A DNA stretch of 64,000 bases from Psychroserpens mesophilus. GTDB lineage: Bacteria > Bacteroidota > Bacteroidia > Flavobacteriales > Flavobacteriaceae. The DNA lies in the NCBI RefSeq assembly GCF_000826645.1, contig NZ_JXJP01000002.1, positions 124,001 to 188,000 of the forward strand, given 5' to 3'. The position numbers were made by a program, and so were the translations under genes. Numbering within the stretch: position 1 is the first letter of the stretch; every line of letters begins with the position of its first letter. Positions 49,798 to 59,422 of the stretch are shown piece by piece. Below the pieces are notes generated by a model. The model was not told the DNA's origin. It made no database searches and worked only from the letters and a program-made list of their open reading frames with translations.

Positions 49798-50490
49798 TTA
49801 AAATGACTTTATTTTAATATTGCTAAAGTAAAGATTGAAATTACCCTCTGTCATTTTATGGTCGTGAGCGAATTTAATGCCATTGACATCTTGATAGTTT
49901 TCAAAGGTTGTAGTCATTGATGGCTCTTCAGAGTTTCCTTTTCGAAATACCCATTCCTGAATTATGTAATCCTTATCGAAATAAATATCATAAGCGTCTC
50001 CAGGAGTGTAGCCACCTTCGTTTCCATAGGTTAGTGTTATTTTGTTTAATTCAGTTTTAGAGATTGGCGCAACTGCTGTTGATGATTCTGAAATGGTTGT
50101 GCCTTTATCCCATACCATTTGAAACGGAATAAGCAACCAGAATTTATCATTAATAAAAGCTTTATCAGCATTTATTGATAAACTATCAACAGATGTTCTA
50201 TTGTATTGAATGGTATCAGTATCTGTTACTAATCTAACATCATCAGATTTTGGATTCCAAGTCCAAGAGCGTTCAAAATGACTGCTATCGCGATCTACAT
50301 TAAAAGTGAATTGTATGTCGTTAACATGTTTCCAGTTTTCAAAACCATGAGCTAGGGCAATTTTTTCAGCTGTAGTTGATTCAGTTTTTAATTCTGAATC
50401 TGCTTCGACTGTGGTGGTTTGTTCTTTTGTGTCTGTTTTACAAGCCGAAAAAAGAAGTATGAAACATAAAAAGGATGATAGTCGTGTCAT
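49798..50490 (-). CDS. Lipoprotein of unknown function
   Basis: A 230-aa probable envelope lipoprotein with lipobox FSAC (Cys17) after a short signal peptide. The mature domain begins EKIALAHGFENWKHVNDIQF and is beta-rich (FTFNVDRDSSHFERSWTWNP, WVFRKGNSEEPSMTTTFENY). I recognise no named family. The pattern resembles outer-membrane-lipoprotein-sorting LolA-like folds (inference, weak). It is monocistronic with a TATCTTTG box six to eight bases from its start. Confidence 0.7.
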   Translation of the reverse strand: MTRLSSFLCFILLFSACKTDTKEQTTTVEADSELKTESTTAEKIALAHGFENWKHVNDIQFTFNVDRDSSHFERSWTWNPKSDDVRLVTDTDTIQYNRTSVDSLSINADKAFINDKFWLLIPFQMVWDKGTTISESSTAVAPISKTELNKITLTYGNEGGYTPGDAYDIYFDKDYIIQEWVFRKGNSEEPSMTTTFENYQDVNGIKFAHDHKMTEGNFNLYFSNIKIKSF

Positions 50491-50501
50491 TAGTTTTTTG
50501 T

Positions 50502-50509
50502 CAAAGATA
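50502..50509 (-). promoter_or_regulatory. -7 promoter box (TATCTTTG) for the lipoprotein gene
   Basis: A perfect TAnnTTTG match 12 bases upstream of the start codon at 50490, implying a very short 5' leader. Confidence 0.5.
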
Positions 50510-50614
50510 CTTTAATCGATAGATACCTACAAGGTTTTGAAACCTTGCAGGATTTGTATGATATAGGTTGTGTTTCCGAAGTTATTATTAATTTAGTCAT
50601 TTAATAGTGATGTT

Positions 50615-51409
50615 ATGAATGAAGATTATTTTGAAGTCAACCGAAACACCTGGAATGAGAAAGTGAAAGTTCATTCCAAAAGTGATATGTACGATTTAGA
50701 AGCTTTTAAAAGCGGAAAGTCATCTTTGATGCCTTATGAATTAAAAGCACTAGGAGCAGTGAATGGGAAATCATTATTGCATTTACAATGCCATTTTGGA
50801 CAAGATACGTTGAGTTGGAGTAGAGCAGGAGCAACATGTGTTGGTGTCGACTTAAGTGATGAGGGCATTGCTTTAGCGAAGGCTTTAAATGAAGAATTAC
50901 AACTTGATGCAGAATTTGTGCGATGCAATGTTTTAGATACTTCAAAGTATGTAAAAGACACATTTGACATCGTATTCACGTCTTATGGTGTTATTGGCTG
51001 GTTGCCAGATCTAAAACCTTGGGGAAACATGATTGCTGAACGTTTAAAACAAGGAGGAACGTTTTATATGGCTGAATTTCATCCTATAGTCTGGATGTTT
51101 GATTATTTAGACGGAAAACCAATTATGAAATATGGTTATATGCAGGACGAGCCTATTTATGAAGAATATGAAGGGACTTATGCTAATCAAGGTTCAAAAA
51201 TGACTAGCAAAGAATATGGCTGGAATCATGGATTGAGCGAAGTAATTAATGCGCTAATTGAAGCTGGATTGACCATTGACTACGTAAACGAATATGATGA
51301 AAGTCCATACAATGTTTTGCCAGATTTAATACAAACTGAGTATGGTATGTATACCACTAAGGATAAGTTGTATCCTCTTATTTTCGAAATTAAAGCGACT
51401 AAAGTCTAG
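50615..51409 (+). CDS. Class I SAM-dependent methyltransferase
   Basis: A 264-aa methyltransferase. The SAM-binding core has LLHLQCHFGQDTLSWSRAGA (motif I, about residues 50-70), the acidic VGVDLSDEGI, and FDIVFTSYGVIGWLPDL for motif post-II/IV. The late YMAEFHPIVWMF segment is found in a group of bacterial small-molecule methyltransferases. Acceptor unknown. It is monocistronic; a palindromic repeat region follows at 51427. Confidence 0.88.
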   Translation: MNEDYFEVNRNTWNEKVKVHSKSDMYDLEAFKSGKSSLMPYELKALGAVNGKSLLHLQCHFGQDTLSWSRAGATCVGVDLSDEGIALAKALNEELQLDAEFVRCNVLDTSKYVKDTFDIVFTSYGVIGWLPDLKPWGNMIAERLKQGGTFYMAEFHPIVWMFDYLDGKPIMKYGYMQDEPIYEEYEGTYANQGSKMTSKEYGWNHGLSEVINALIEAGLTIDYVNEYDESPYNVLPDLIQTEYGMYTTKDKLYPLIFEIKATKV

Positions 51410-51426
51410 TTGTTTTAATTATGTGA

Positions 51427-51502
51427 TGTCATGCAGAGCTAAATGGAATGAAGCGCAGCATCTTTAGTTTACGTTTAGATTCTTCGCTCTACTCTTAATG
51501 AC
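51427..51502. repeat. Two palindromic repeats, family E type, at the msrA 3' end
   Basis: TGTCATGCAGAGCTAAATGG... and, on the minus strand, GTCATTAAGAGTAGAGCGAA then GAATCT. The second provides the last two MsrA residues (SH) and its TAA stop at 51495-51497. Confidence 0.6.
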
Positions 51503-52160
51503 TATTATCCTTTAGAACGTCTGGCATTTTTGCCTGAAAACGTTTCAATCTCGGAATCGATACATTTCTAATGTAACCATTATTTGGGTGAAGTCTTTCA
51601 TAATTTTGATGGTAATCTTCAGCTACCCAAAACTTTTGAAATGGATACACTTCTGCGGCAATCTCAGCATCGAGTTGTTTCGCCAGAGCTGATTTTTTCT
51701 CCTCAATGATTTTCTTTTGCGTATCATTTTGATAAAAAATTATAGATCGATATTGCGATCCACGATCTGGTCCTTGACCGTTAACCTGTGTTGGATTTTG
51801 GGAAGCAAAATACACGTCAACTAAGGTTGCAAAACTTACCACATTCGGATCGTAAATAACTTCGACAGCTTCTGCATGACCAGTTCTTCCTGTATTGCTT
51901 AAATCGTATGTAGGATTGTCTGTAAATCCACCAGAATAACCACTAATGACTTCATCAACACCTTTTACACTTTCATAAATAGCTTCTACGCACCAGAAGC
52001 ACCCACTGGCAAAATAGGCTTTGGCTTTTCCGTTTTTTAGAGGAACTTCAATAGGTTTTGCATTAATAACAGCTTGTTGCTCCTTACTCACTTGCGCCAT
52101 GTTTTGACAACTGAATAATAAGGTAATGGCTAATGTGGTTAAAATTGTTTTCATTTTCAT
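51495..52160 (-). CDS. msrA: Peptide methionine sulfoxide reductase MsrA, exported form
   Basis: MsrA reduces methionine-S-sulfoxide in oxidised proteins. The 221-aa protein has an N-terminal signal with a lipobox-like LLFSC (Cys18), so it works in the envelope. The catalytic Cys lies in ASGCFWCVEAI (near residue 53), followed by GYSGGFTDNPTYDLSNTGRTGHAE, QNPTQVNGQGPDRGSQYRS and WVAEDYHQNY, all canonical. The last residues come from a repeat (see 51427-51502). It is monocistronic. Confidence 0.95.
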   Translation of the reverse strand: MKMKTILTTLAITLLFSCQNMAQVSKEQQAVINAKPIEVPLKNGKAKAYFASGCFWCVEAIYESVKGVDEVISGYSGGFTDNPTYDLSNTGRTGHAEAVEVIYDPNVVSFATLVDVYFASQNPTQVNGQGPDRGSQYRSIIFYQNDTQKKIIEEKKSALAKQLDAEIAAEVYPFQKFWVAEDYHQNYERLHPNNGYIRNVSIPRLKRFQAKMPDVLKDNSH

Positions 52161-52237
52161 GTTTAGGTTTTCTTTTTCTTTAAGTCGATAAAAGATAAGA
52201 AACCTTAATGCGAAGTTTGTGAAAGTTTTATTAAAAT

Positions 52238-52267
52238 AAAAAAGCCTTCAATAGATGAAGGCTTTTT
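52238..52267 (-). terminator. Terminator after the coiled-coil gene
   Basis: AAGCCTTCA-ATAGA-TGAAGGCTTTTT, 21 bases downstream of the 52288-53070 stop on the minus strand. Confidence 0.85.
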
Positions 52268-52287
52268 AAAAACGTATTTAAGGTTTA

Positions 52288-53070
52288 CTAAGAAAGTTTA
52301 GCAAACATTTTTTCCATTTTTTCTTTTTCTTCCTGAGCTAATTCAGCATCAACAAGAATTCTTCCACTATGTTCGTCTGTAATTACTTTTTTACGTGACG
52401 CAATTTCAACTTGAATTTGTGGTGGAATTGTAAAAAATGATCCTCCCGAAGCACCTCTTTCGATGGCAACAACTGCTAATCCATTTTTTACGTTATTTCT
52501 AATTCGTAAGTAAGCGTTTACCAATCGATCATCTAATTTCTTTTGGAAATCTTCAGATTTTTTTAATAAAGCATCCTCTTCTTTTTGAGTTTCAGCTAAA
52601 ATTTCGTTTAACTCACCTCTTTTGTGCTTGAGGTGTGTTTGACGACTTTTAAGTTTGTCTTTCGTTTCAGCAATGACTTCTTTCTTTTGTTCGATTTGAA
52701 CTTTAAATTCTTTAATGTGCTTTTCAGCCAATTGAATTTCTAATTCTTGAAATTCAACTTCTTTAGTTAAAGAGTTATATTCTCTGTTATTTCTAACATT
52801 TTTTTGCTGTTCAGAATACTTTTTGATGAGTGCTTTCGCTTCTTCAATAAGATTTTTCTTTCCTTTGATTTGATCATCAATAAGCTCTAGATTAGTACTT
52901 AGTTTCTCTAGTCTAGTGTTTAAACCTTCAACTTCATCTTCTAAATCTTGAACCTCTAAAGGGAGTTCTCCTCTTAGGTTTCTAATTTCATCTACTCTAG
53001 AGTCGATTAATTGTAAATCATACAATGCTCTTAATCTATCTTCAACAGATGTTTCAGCTTTTTTTGCCAT
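52288..53070 (-). CDS. Coiled-coil protein related to C4-type zinc ribbon (CT398-like) family, cysteine-free
   Basis: A 260-aa cytoplasmic protein. Residues about 30-190 are a long coiled coil with heptads (EDEVEGLNTRLEKLSTNLEL, YNSLTKEVEFQELEIQLAEK). The C-terminal region is IPPQIQVEIASRKKVITDEHSGRILVDAELA. The last part matches the zf-ribbon position of CT398-like proteins, but the four zinc Cys are absent; HSGRILVD stands where CxRILY-like sequences lie. The zinc ribbon is probably lost in this lineage (inference). It lies two bases after nif3, so the pair is likely co-transcribed. Confidence 0.85.
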   Translation of the reverse strand: MAKKAETSVEDRLRALYDLQLIDSRVDEIRNLRGELPLEVQDLEDEVEGLNTRLEKLSTNLELIDDQIKGKKNLIEEAKALIKKYSEQQKNVRNNREYNSLTKEVEFQELEIQLAEKHIKEFKVQIEQKKEVIAETKDKLKSRQTHLKHKRGELNEILAETQKEEDALLKKSEDFQKKLDDRLVNAYLRIRNNVKNGLAVVAIERGASGGSFFTIPPQIQVEIASRKKVITDEHSGRILVDAELAQEEKEKMEKMFAKLS

Positions 53071-53072
53071 AA

Positions 53073-54167
53073 TTATAAATACTTTACCGGATTTGTATTC
53101 GTCGTTGATAAAACGACTGCAAAATTAGTAATTTTTTTCGAGAGATAGTCAACTAAAAAGTTTTTTGTGAACTGTTCGCTTTCATAATGTCCAATGTCAG
53201 CCAATATAATGTCGTTTTCTGCTGAAAAGAAATCGTGATATTTTAAATCTGAAGTAATTAAAACATCAGCTCCAGCACCTTTAGCTGCTGAGATCGCGAA
53301 ACTTCCGGAGCCACCTAACACGGCAACTTTAGATATGTTTTTTTTGATGAGCTTTGAATGTCTGATACAGGCGACATTCATTTTTTCTTTTACAAACTGA
53401 AGAAATGCTTCCGTTTTTTGATGAGTTTCGAGCTCACCAACCATGCCGATACCAATATTCTGGTTATAATTATCTAGTGTGGTGACTTCAAAAGCAACTT
53501 CTTCATAAGGATGATGCTCAAAAAGGACATTTAAAAGTCGAGACTCCACATGTTTGCTGAATGTCACTGAAATTTGAGTTTCAGGTTCTTCGTGTAATTC
53601 GCCTTTTTTGCCCACTTTCGGATTTGAAGACTCATTGCCTCGATACGTGCCTTTTCCTTCAGTATTAAAACTGCAACTATCGTAATTGCCAATGTTTCCT
53701 GCTCCAGCTTTAAATAATTCAGATCTTAAAGCATTTGCATTTTTTGTCGGAACATAAGTGGTCAGTTTTTTTATGGTACCTTTTTGTGGTATTAAAATCT
53801 TCTTATTTTTTAGTCCTAGAGTATTGCAAATAATATCATTAACGCCTTTTAGCGCATTGTCTAAAGCCGTATGAATGGCATAAATAGCGATATCATTTTT
53901 AATGGCTTTTAAAACGGTTCTTTCAACATAAGACTTACCCGTTATTGTTTTTAAACCTTTGAAAATAATAGGATGAAAACTCACAATTAGATTACAGTTT
54001 TTTGCGATCGCTTCATCAACAACCGCTTCTAAAGTATCTAAAGTCACTAATATACCTGTAACAGGTGCTTGTTGATCTCCAACCAGAAGTCCGACATTAT
54101 CAAAGTCTTCTGCATAATTAAGAGGAGCTAAATCTTCTAAATAGTTGATGACATCTTTTACGATCAT
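53073..54167 (-). CDS. Nif3-like dinuclear metal centre protein
   Basis: A Nif3/YbgI family protein of 364 aa, the longer form with a central PII-like insert. Metal-binding positions are visible as SFHPIIFKG, IHTALDNA, and late GGSGSFAISAAKGAGADVLITSD and DIGHYESEQF. Function in the family is uncertain (proposed hydrolase or metal-binding roles). The insert at about residues 125-235 holds KKLTTYVPTKNANALR and HHPYEEVAFEV. It is divergent from lpxK; the TATATTTG box at 54184-54191 drives it. Confidence 0.93.
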   Translation of the reverse strand: MIVKDVINYLEDLAPLNYAEDFDNVGLLVGDQQAPVTGILVTLDTLEAVVDEAIAKNCNLIVSFHPIIFKGLKTITGKSYVERTVLKAIKNDIAIYAIHTALDNALKGVNDIICNTLGLKNKKILIPQKGTIKKLTTYVPTKNANALRSELFKAGAGNIGNYDSCSFNTEGKGTYRGNESSNPKVGKKGELHEEPETQISVTFSKHVESRLLNVLFEHHPYEEVAFEVTTLDNYNQNIGIGMVGELETHQKTEAFLQFVKEKMNVACIRHSKLIKKNISKVAVLGGSGSFAISAAKGAGADVLITSDLKYHDFFSAENDIILADIGHYESEQFTKNFLVDYLSKKITNFAVVLSTTNTNPVKYL

Positions 54168-54183
54168 ATTTGTGAATTTGTTT

Positions 54184-54191
54184 CAAATATA
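54184..54191 (-). promoter_or_regulatory. -7 promoter box (TATATTTG) for nif3 operon
   Basis: A perfect TAnnTTTG match on the minus strand, 16 bases before the nif3 start. Confidence 0.5.
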
Positions 54192-54205
54192 AAATTTTAT
54201 AGTCA

Positions 54206-54236
54206 TTTGATATGATTATCTTAGCAATTGATTTTG
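54206..54236 (+). promoter_or_regulatory. Promoter TTTG-19-TGATTTTG for lpxK
   Basis: TTTG at 54206-54209, 19 bases, then TGATTTTG at 54229-54236 (one mismatch to TAnnTTTG). The spacing is ideal. The transcript start would fall at or next to the ATG at 54242, supporting that ATG over 54212. Confidence 0.5.
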
Positions 54237-54241
54237 CAAAA

Positions 54242-55246
54242 ATGAAGCTAGTTCGATACTTATTATTACCTGTTGTGCCCATATATTATTTGGTAACCTG
54301 GTTGCGCAATATGTTTTATGATTTAGGTTGGAAGTCTTCAACCTCTTATCAAATTCCGATTATTTGTGTTGGAAATTTAAGTGTTGGAGGAACAGGGAAA
54401 ACGCCAACTATAGAATATCTTATCAGAGTTCTAAGTCAAGATTTTAAAGTTGCAACATTAAGTCGAGGCTATAAGCGAGAATCTTCCGGATTTATTATTG
54501 CTGATGAAAAAGCAACTGTGCGTTCAATAGGTGATGAGCCCTTTCAGTTTTATAATAAGTTTAAAGAAGTGACTGTTGCTGTAGATTCTAACAGACGACG
54601 TGGTATTTCCAATTTGATTGATAAAAAGCAACCAGATATTATTTTGCTCGATGATGCCTTTCAGCATAGAAAGGTAAAGGCTGGATTTAATATTTTATTG
54701 ACAGCTTATGACAAGCTTTATTGTGATGATATGGTTTTGCCTACTGGTGATTTAAGAGAGCCAAAAACTGGTGCTAAGCGTGCTAATGTAATTGTGGTGA
54801 CCAAATGTCCTGAATCGCTTTCTGAAGCCGAAAAGGCTATAATTAAGAAGCGATTAAAACCATTGCCAAACCAAGATGTGTTTTTTAGTTCTATTGAGTA
54901 TTCTCAACGTATTTTGAATGAAAAAAAAGATTTAGGTTTAAACGAATTGAAAGATGATACATTTACCTTAGTGACTGGAATTGCAAATCCGAAGCCATTA
55001 AAAAAATACCTGAAGCATAAAGGATTGAAGTTTGAGCATTTAAATTTTAAGGATCATCATAATTTTACAGATGATGAGATTCTAAGTCTGAAAAAGAAGA
55101 ATAGAATATTAACTACAGAAAAAGATTATGTCAGGTTATTACCTTATTTTAAAGATAGTGATGCTTTATTTTATATGCCTATTGAATTTAAAATAGAGCA
55201 CTCAAAATTATTTGAAGAAGCACTTGCTTCGTTTTTGAAAACGTAA
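54242..55246 (+). CDS. lpxK: Tetraacyldisaccharide 4'-kinase LpxK
   Basis: LpxK phosphorylates the 4' position of the lipid A disaccharide at the inner membrane. From the ATG at 54242 the protein is 334 aa, starting MKLVRYLLLPVVPIYYLVTW with the membrane-anchoring helix. The P-loop is CVGNLSVGGTGKTPT; the second family block is LSRGYKRESSGF; the DDAFQHRKV catalytic-type motif follows. An upstream ATG at 54212 adds MIILAIDFAK, unusual for the family and upstream of the likely transcript start. It converges on the hybrid kinase gene, the stops touching (55246/55247). Confidence 0.95.
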   Translation: MKLVRYLLLPVVPIYYLVTWLRNMFYDLGWKSSTSYQIPIICVGNLSVGGTGKTPTIEYLIRVLSQDFKVATLSRGYKRESSGFIIADEKATVRSIGDEPFQFYNKFKEVTVAVDSNRRRGISNLIDKKQPDIILLDDAFQHRKVKAGFNILLTAYDKLYCDDMVLPTGDLREPKTGAKRANVIVVTKCPESLSEAEKAIIKKRLKPLPNQDVFFSSIEYSQRILNEKKDLGLNELKDDTFTLVTGIANPKPLKKYLKHKGLKFEHLNFKDHHNFTDDEILSLKKKNRILTTEKDYVRLLPYFKDSDALFYMPIEFKIEHSKLFEEALASFLKT

Positions 55247-57478
55247 TTATACTGATGGTGTTGTTTTTTCATTTTCAGAAAGCACCTCATATAATTTCTT
55301 CTCGAAATCTTCTTGTTTGAAAGGCTTAGAAATGATGTCATCAAATCCGGCTTCATCAAATTCATGCATTTTGTCTTCTAAAGTTACCGCAGTAAGTGCA
55401 AAAATAGTCAGTTCTTTGTCGAATGTCCTAATGATTTTAGTAGCTTCTAATCCGCTAATTCCTGGCATATGAATATCCATGAGTACAACGTCATAGTTGT
55501 TTTCTCTCACTTTTTCAACTGCTGCTTCACCATTGTCTACGATTTCACACTCAAGTCCCATCTTATTCAAGATTTTCTTGGTAATCATTTGATTAATCTT
55601 GTTGTCTTCAACAATCAAAATCTTAATGTTGCTAATGTCCAATTTGCTAATGTTTTTAGAGTAGTCTTCTTTAATAATTTCAACTTCTTCTGGAGCGTAG
55701 GTTAATGGTATTTCGAAAAAGAAAGTTGTTCCTTTTCCGAGTTCACTTTTGAGGTAAATTTTTCCTTTTAATATTTCAATTAATCCTTTTACAATAGAGA
55801 GGCCAAGTCCTGTACCTCCATATTTTCTGTTAATCTGAATAGAGCCTTGGGAGAAGCTCTCAAACATATTGTCTTGTTTCTCTTTGGAGATTCCAATACC
55901 ATTATCTTCAATTTCAAATCGAAGGATATGATCGTCTCCATTTTGAGAAATACTATATACACGTACCCAAATATCACCATCTTTGGTAAACTTGATGGAG
56001 TTACCAATAAGGTTGATTAATATTTGAGATATTTTTAAATTATCACCAATAAACGTGTGTGGCAAGTCTTTTTGATATTCGTAATGCATGATAACATTGT
56101 TATCTAATGCCGAATTGTTTAAAGCAGACACTACGTTTTCAACTTTCATTTTTAAGTTAAACTGCACTGGGTCAAGTTCAACTTTATTCGCTTCAATCTT
56201 GTTGATTTGAAGAATGTCATTAATGAATGTTAATAAATAATCACCTGAAAACTTTAAAGACTTTAAATGTGGTATCTGATGTTCTTTTGGGTCTTCATCT
56301 AAAAGCATATTGGTTAATCCAGTAACAGCATACAGAGGAGTTCTTAACTCATGAGTTACCGTAGAAAGGAAGTTGGCTTTTGTTTTTGATGCTTGTTCTG
56401 CTTTACGCATGGCTTCAATAAGATCATCATTTTTTTCATGCAGCATGTTATTAGACTTCAGTCGAATATTATTGTTTTTATAAAGCGCTAATGTTAGCAA
56501 CGATAAGATAGTAATTAAGGCAATACTGAGTATTGTAGTGATTTTAGCCAAGCTACTTTCGGATTCTTGTTCTTCAATTATTGTTTTCAATTTTTCATAA
56601 TCAGCAGCATTATAAGCATCGATATATTGTACTCTTTTCTCTGGCGTTAAATTTTCTCTTTTGATATTTAGAATAGAGTCAGATAAATGCACGTGCTTTG
56701 CTAAATAGTCGTGAGCTAATTTGTAGTCAGCCTCATTTTCATAAATATTACTAAGCGTCAGATAGGCTTCATTGGTGTTTTCAATAAATCCGTTAGCATC
56801 AGCGATTTCTAATCCTTCTTGAGTCATTGAAATCGCTAACTTGTTATTGCCTAGTTTGTCAATAGTTTTTCCACTATAAATAAGAGCATTTGATAAAATA
56901 TTATTTTGATCATATTTTTTTGCTAATACGATGGTACGTTCAAGCAATGATTTAGCAGTTTTATAATCTTTGATTGCAAGATTTACTTTAGCTTCGTTAA
57001 GAGTGACTTCAGGAATAAAGCGCTCTAGATCTTCCTCTTCAAATTTTGTTTTTGCAGAATTAAAATAATCTAATGCTGTTTGGTATTCTTTTTTACTTGC
57101 ATGAAGTGCGCCTCTAATATTATAGGTCATGGCCAGGTTACCATAATCATTGATTTCGCGCTGAATTTCAGCCGCTTTTGTCAATGAAACTAGAGCATTT
57201 TCATGTTCATTAACCGTAAATTGAAGCTTGGCAATTTTAGTATAGATTTCGCCTTCACTTTTTCTATCACTAATTTTTTGAGCTATTGTGAGTGCTTTTT
57301 CAAGATTATCTTTGGCATTAAAATAGTCACCTCTCTCATTATCGAAATTGGATTGAGTCACTAGGTTTTCAATGCGCATTTTTAATATATCAATGTCTTC
57401 TTCTGAATCTTCCTGAGCAGAAACAAACATTGATAAAGTGATTAAAAAAGCTAATATGTAATATTTAATTTGGGACAT
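55247..57478 (-). CDS. Hybrid two-component sensor kinase with TPR sensor region and receiver domain
   Basis: A 743-aa kinase with signal peptide (cleaved after VSA), extracytoplasmic TPR repeats (about 25-270: AKDNLEKALTIAQKISDRKS, LMALTYNIRGALHASKKEYQT-like), a membrane helix near residue 315-335, then HisKA with VTHELRTPLY (His about 375), HATPase with NLIGNSIKFT, GIGISKEK and GTGLGLSIVKG, and a C-terminal receiver with Asp in VVLMDIHMPG (about 668) and KPF. It receives a signal in the periplasm and passes phosphate to its own receiver. No separate regulator or HPt gene is next to it. It has its own TATATTTG box. Confidence 0.93.
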   Translation of the reverse strand: MSQIKYYILAFLITLSMFVSAQEDSEEDIDILKMRIENLVTQSNFDNERGDYFNAKDNLEKALTIAQKISDRKSEGEIYTKIAKLQFTVNEHENALVSLTKAAEIQREINDYGNLAMTYNIRGALHASKKEYQTALDYFNSAKTKFEEEDLERFIPEVTLNEAKVNLAIKDYKTAKSLLERTIVLAKKYDQNNILSNALIYSGKTIDKLGNNKLAISMTQEGLEIADANGFIENTNEAYLTLSNIYENEADYKLAHDYLAKHVHLSDSILNIKRENLTPEKRVQYIDAYNAADYEKLKTIIEEQESESSLAKITTILSIALITILSLLTLALYKNNNIRLKSNNMLHEKNDDLIEAMRKAEQASKTKANFLSTVTHELRTPLYAVTGLTNMLLDEDPKEHQIPHLKSLKFSGDYLLTFINDILQINKIEANKVELDPVQFNLKMKVENVVSALNNSALDNNVIMHYEYQKDLPHTFIGDNLKISQILINLIGNSIKFTKDGDIWVRVYSISQNGDDHILRFEIEDNGIGISKEKQDNMFESFSQGSIQINRKYGGTGLGLSIVKGLIEILKGKIYLKSELGKGTTFFFEIPLTYAPEEVEIIKEDYSKNISKLDISNIKILIVEDNKINQMITKKILNKMGLECEIVDNGEAAVEKVRENNYDVVLMDIHMPGISGLEATKIIRTFDKELTIFALTAVTLEDKMHEFDEAGFDDIISKPFKQEDFEKKLYEVLSENEKTTPSV

Positions 57479-57499
57479 ATTTTTGCCACTTTATTTGGA

Positions 57500-57507
57500 C
57501 AAATATA
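57500..57507 (-). promoter_or_regulatory. -7 promoter box (TATATTTG) for the hybrid kinase
   Basis: A perfect TAnnTTTG match 22 bases upstream of the start at 57478, in the 30-base gap after gap. Confidence 0.5.
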
Positions 57508-57508
57508 A

Positions 57509-58525
57509 TTATTTATTCGATAAACGTACTAATTTCATCGATAAATTGCAAATTAAATCTAAAATTCTTGTAGCATAAGCAGTTTCATTATCATACCAAC
57601 CCACGATTTTTATCATGTTTCCAATCACAGAAGTCATCTGAGAATCAAATATGCACGAATGCGGATTTCCAACAATATCTATAGATACTATAGGGTCTTC
57701 AGTGTATTCAAGTATATGTTTTAAGTGCGTTTGAGAAGCGCTTTTAAAAGCAGCATTAATTTCTTCGATAGTGACTGTGCGTTTAACATTGAAGGTTATG
57801 TCGGTTAAAGAGCCATTAGCAACTGGAACTCGAATTCCACAGCCACCAATAACATCTGATAAATTTGGAAATATCTTAGTTAAGGCTTTTGCAGCACCAG
57901 TCGTTGTAGGCACAATAGATTGACCTGCCGCTCGAGCGCGTCGTAAGTCCTTATGAGGTTGATCGTGTAAACTTTGATCTGTGGTATAGGAATGAACTGT
58001 TGTAATATACGCTTGTTTTACACCGCAAAGTTTATCAATAACAGCAATCATTGGAGCTGCATTGTTGGTGGTACACGAGGCATTGGAAATAATCTTTTCA
58101 TTTCCTATAATCTCATCATCATTAACACCTAAAACCACAGTTTTGATGTCATCTCCAATTGGAGGTACAGAGAGTATAACTTGTCTTGCACCATTTGTAA
58201 TATGGTATTCTAATTCTGACGAGGACTTGAACTTTCCACTAGATTCAATGACGTAATCAATATGAAACGGAGTCCAGTCAATATCTTTAGGATGATTATA
58301 GTTTAAAAGAGGAATAGATCTGCCATCAATTACAATTGTACCTTCTGAATATGAAGTCTCATGTTTTGACACGCCATGAATACTATCGTATTTAAGTAAA
58401 TGGCTAAGTGTTCTAGCATCTGCAAGGTCATTAATGGCTACCACCTGAATATCTTCTCGATCTTGGATGAGTCTAAAAACGCGTCTTCCAATACGACCAA
58501 AACCATTAATTGCAATGTTAATCAT
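57509..58525 (-). CDS. gap: Glyceraldehyde-3-phosphate dehydrogenase
   Basis: A 338-aa NAD(P)-dependent GAPDH, oxidising glyceraldehyde-3-phosphate in glycolysis or the reverse. The Rossmann start is AINGFGRIGRRVFRLI; the catalytic Cys is in SNASCTTNN (near 150), with His in TVHSYTTDQ. The usual motif is SCTTNC; the last Cys is Asn here. RRARAAGQSIVPTTTGAAKA binds phosphate. The start codon directly follows the lipA stop with no gap. Flavobacteria carry more than one gap gene, so this may not be the main glycolytic one (inference). Confidence 0.94.
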   Translation of the reverse strand: MINIAINGFGRIGRRVFRLIQDREDIQVVAINDLADARTLSHLLKYDSIHGVSKHETSYSEGTIVIDGRSIPLLNYNHPKDIDWTPFHIDYVIESSGKFKSSSELEYHITNGARQVILSVPPIGDDIKTVVLGVNDDEIIGNEKIISNASCTTNNAAPMIAVIDKLCGVKQAYITTVHSYTTDQSLHDQPHKDLRRARAAGQSIVPTTTGAAKALTKIFPNLSDVIGGCGIRVPVANGSLTDITFNVKRTVTIEEINAAFKSASQTHLKHILEYTEDPIVSIDIVGNPHSCIFDSQMTSVIGNMIKIVGWYDNETAYATRILDLICNLSMKLVRLSNK

Positions 58526-59404
58526 CTAGTTGATGTGTTTTTGCGCTTTATATGACGATCTTACTAAGGCACTACTTTCAACATGACGAAAGCCTAAATC
58601 TAGTCCTATCGCTTTGTACTCGTCAAATTGTTCAGGAGTGATAAATTGTTTTACAGGTAAGTGCTTTTTACTAGGTTGAAGATATTGACCAATAGTTACA
58701 ACATCGACATCATTCGCTCTTAAATCATGAAGTGTTCCGATGACTTCCTCACGAGTTTCGCCTAAACCTAACATGATACCAGATTTAGTACGACGCTGAC
58801 CTTGTTGTTTTAAATATTTAAGCACGTGCATGCTACGATCGTATTTTGCTTGAATACGAACTTCTCTAGTCAATCGTCTTACAGTTTCAATATTATGCGA
58901 TACGACTTCTGGCGCAACATCAATAATTCTGTCAATATGTTGTTCTAAACCTTGAAAATCTGGAATAAGTGTTTCTAAAGTAGTGTCAGGATTCATACGT
59001 CTAACAGCTTTTACCGTTTCGCTCCACATAATACTTCCCATATCTTTCAGGTCGTCTCTATCGACACTCGTTAAAACAGCATGTTTGATACTCATGATTT
59101 TTATGGAACGTGCCACTTTTTCTGGCTCGTCCCAATCTAGAGTTTCTGGTCGTCCAGTTTTTACACCACAAAACCCACAAGATCTCGTACATACATTTCC
59201 TAAAATCATGAATGTTGCAGTACCTTCTCCCCAACATTCACCCATATTTGGGCAACTACCAGATGTGCAAATGGTATTCAATTTGTACTTGTCAACAAGT
59301 CCTCTTAATTCGGTGTATTTTTTACCCGTTGGAAGTTTAACACGAAGCCATTTTGGTTTTGGCTGACGTTCGGTGGTTGTATTTGAAACTACTTGTGTAT
59401 TCAT
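58526..59404 (-). CDS. lipA: Lipoyl synthase LipA
   Basis: A radical SAM enzyme that inserts sulfur into octanoyl groups to make lipoyl cofactors, needed by E2 proteins such as the one at 13703. It is 292 aa from the ATG at 59404. The auxiliary cluster Cys are in [13 protein letters not shown], and the radical SAM CxxxCxxC is CTRSCGFC (near residue 76). The [11 protein letters not shown] and [10 protein letters not shown]-terminal markers are present. A TTG at 59419 is a weaker start and lies at the predicted transcript start. The stop abuts the gap start. Confidence 0.96.
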   Translation of the reverse strand: MNTQVVSNTTTERQPKPKWLRVKLPTGKKYTELRGLVDKYKLNTICTSGSCPNMGECWGEGTATFMILGNVCTRSCGFCGVKTGRPETLDWDEPEKVARSIKIMSIKHAVLTSVDRDDLKDMGSIMWSETVKAVRRMNPDTTLETLIPDFQGLEQHIDRIIDVAPEVVSHNIETVRRLTREVRIQAKYDRSMHVLKYLKQQGQRRTKSGIMLGLGETREEVIGTLHDLRANDVDVVTIGQYLQPSKKHLPVKQFITPEQFDEYKAIGLDLGFRHVESSALVRSSYKAQKHIN

Positions 59405-59422
59405 TCTTGAAAATTTCAATTA

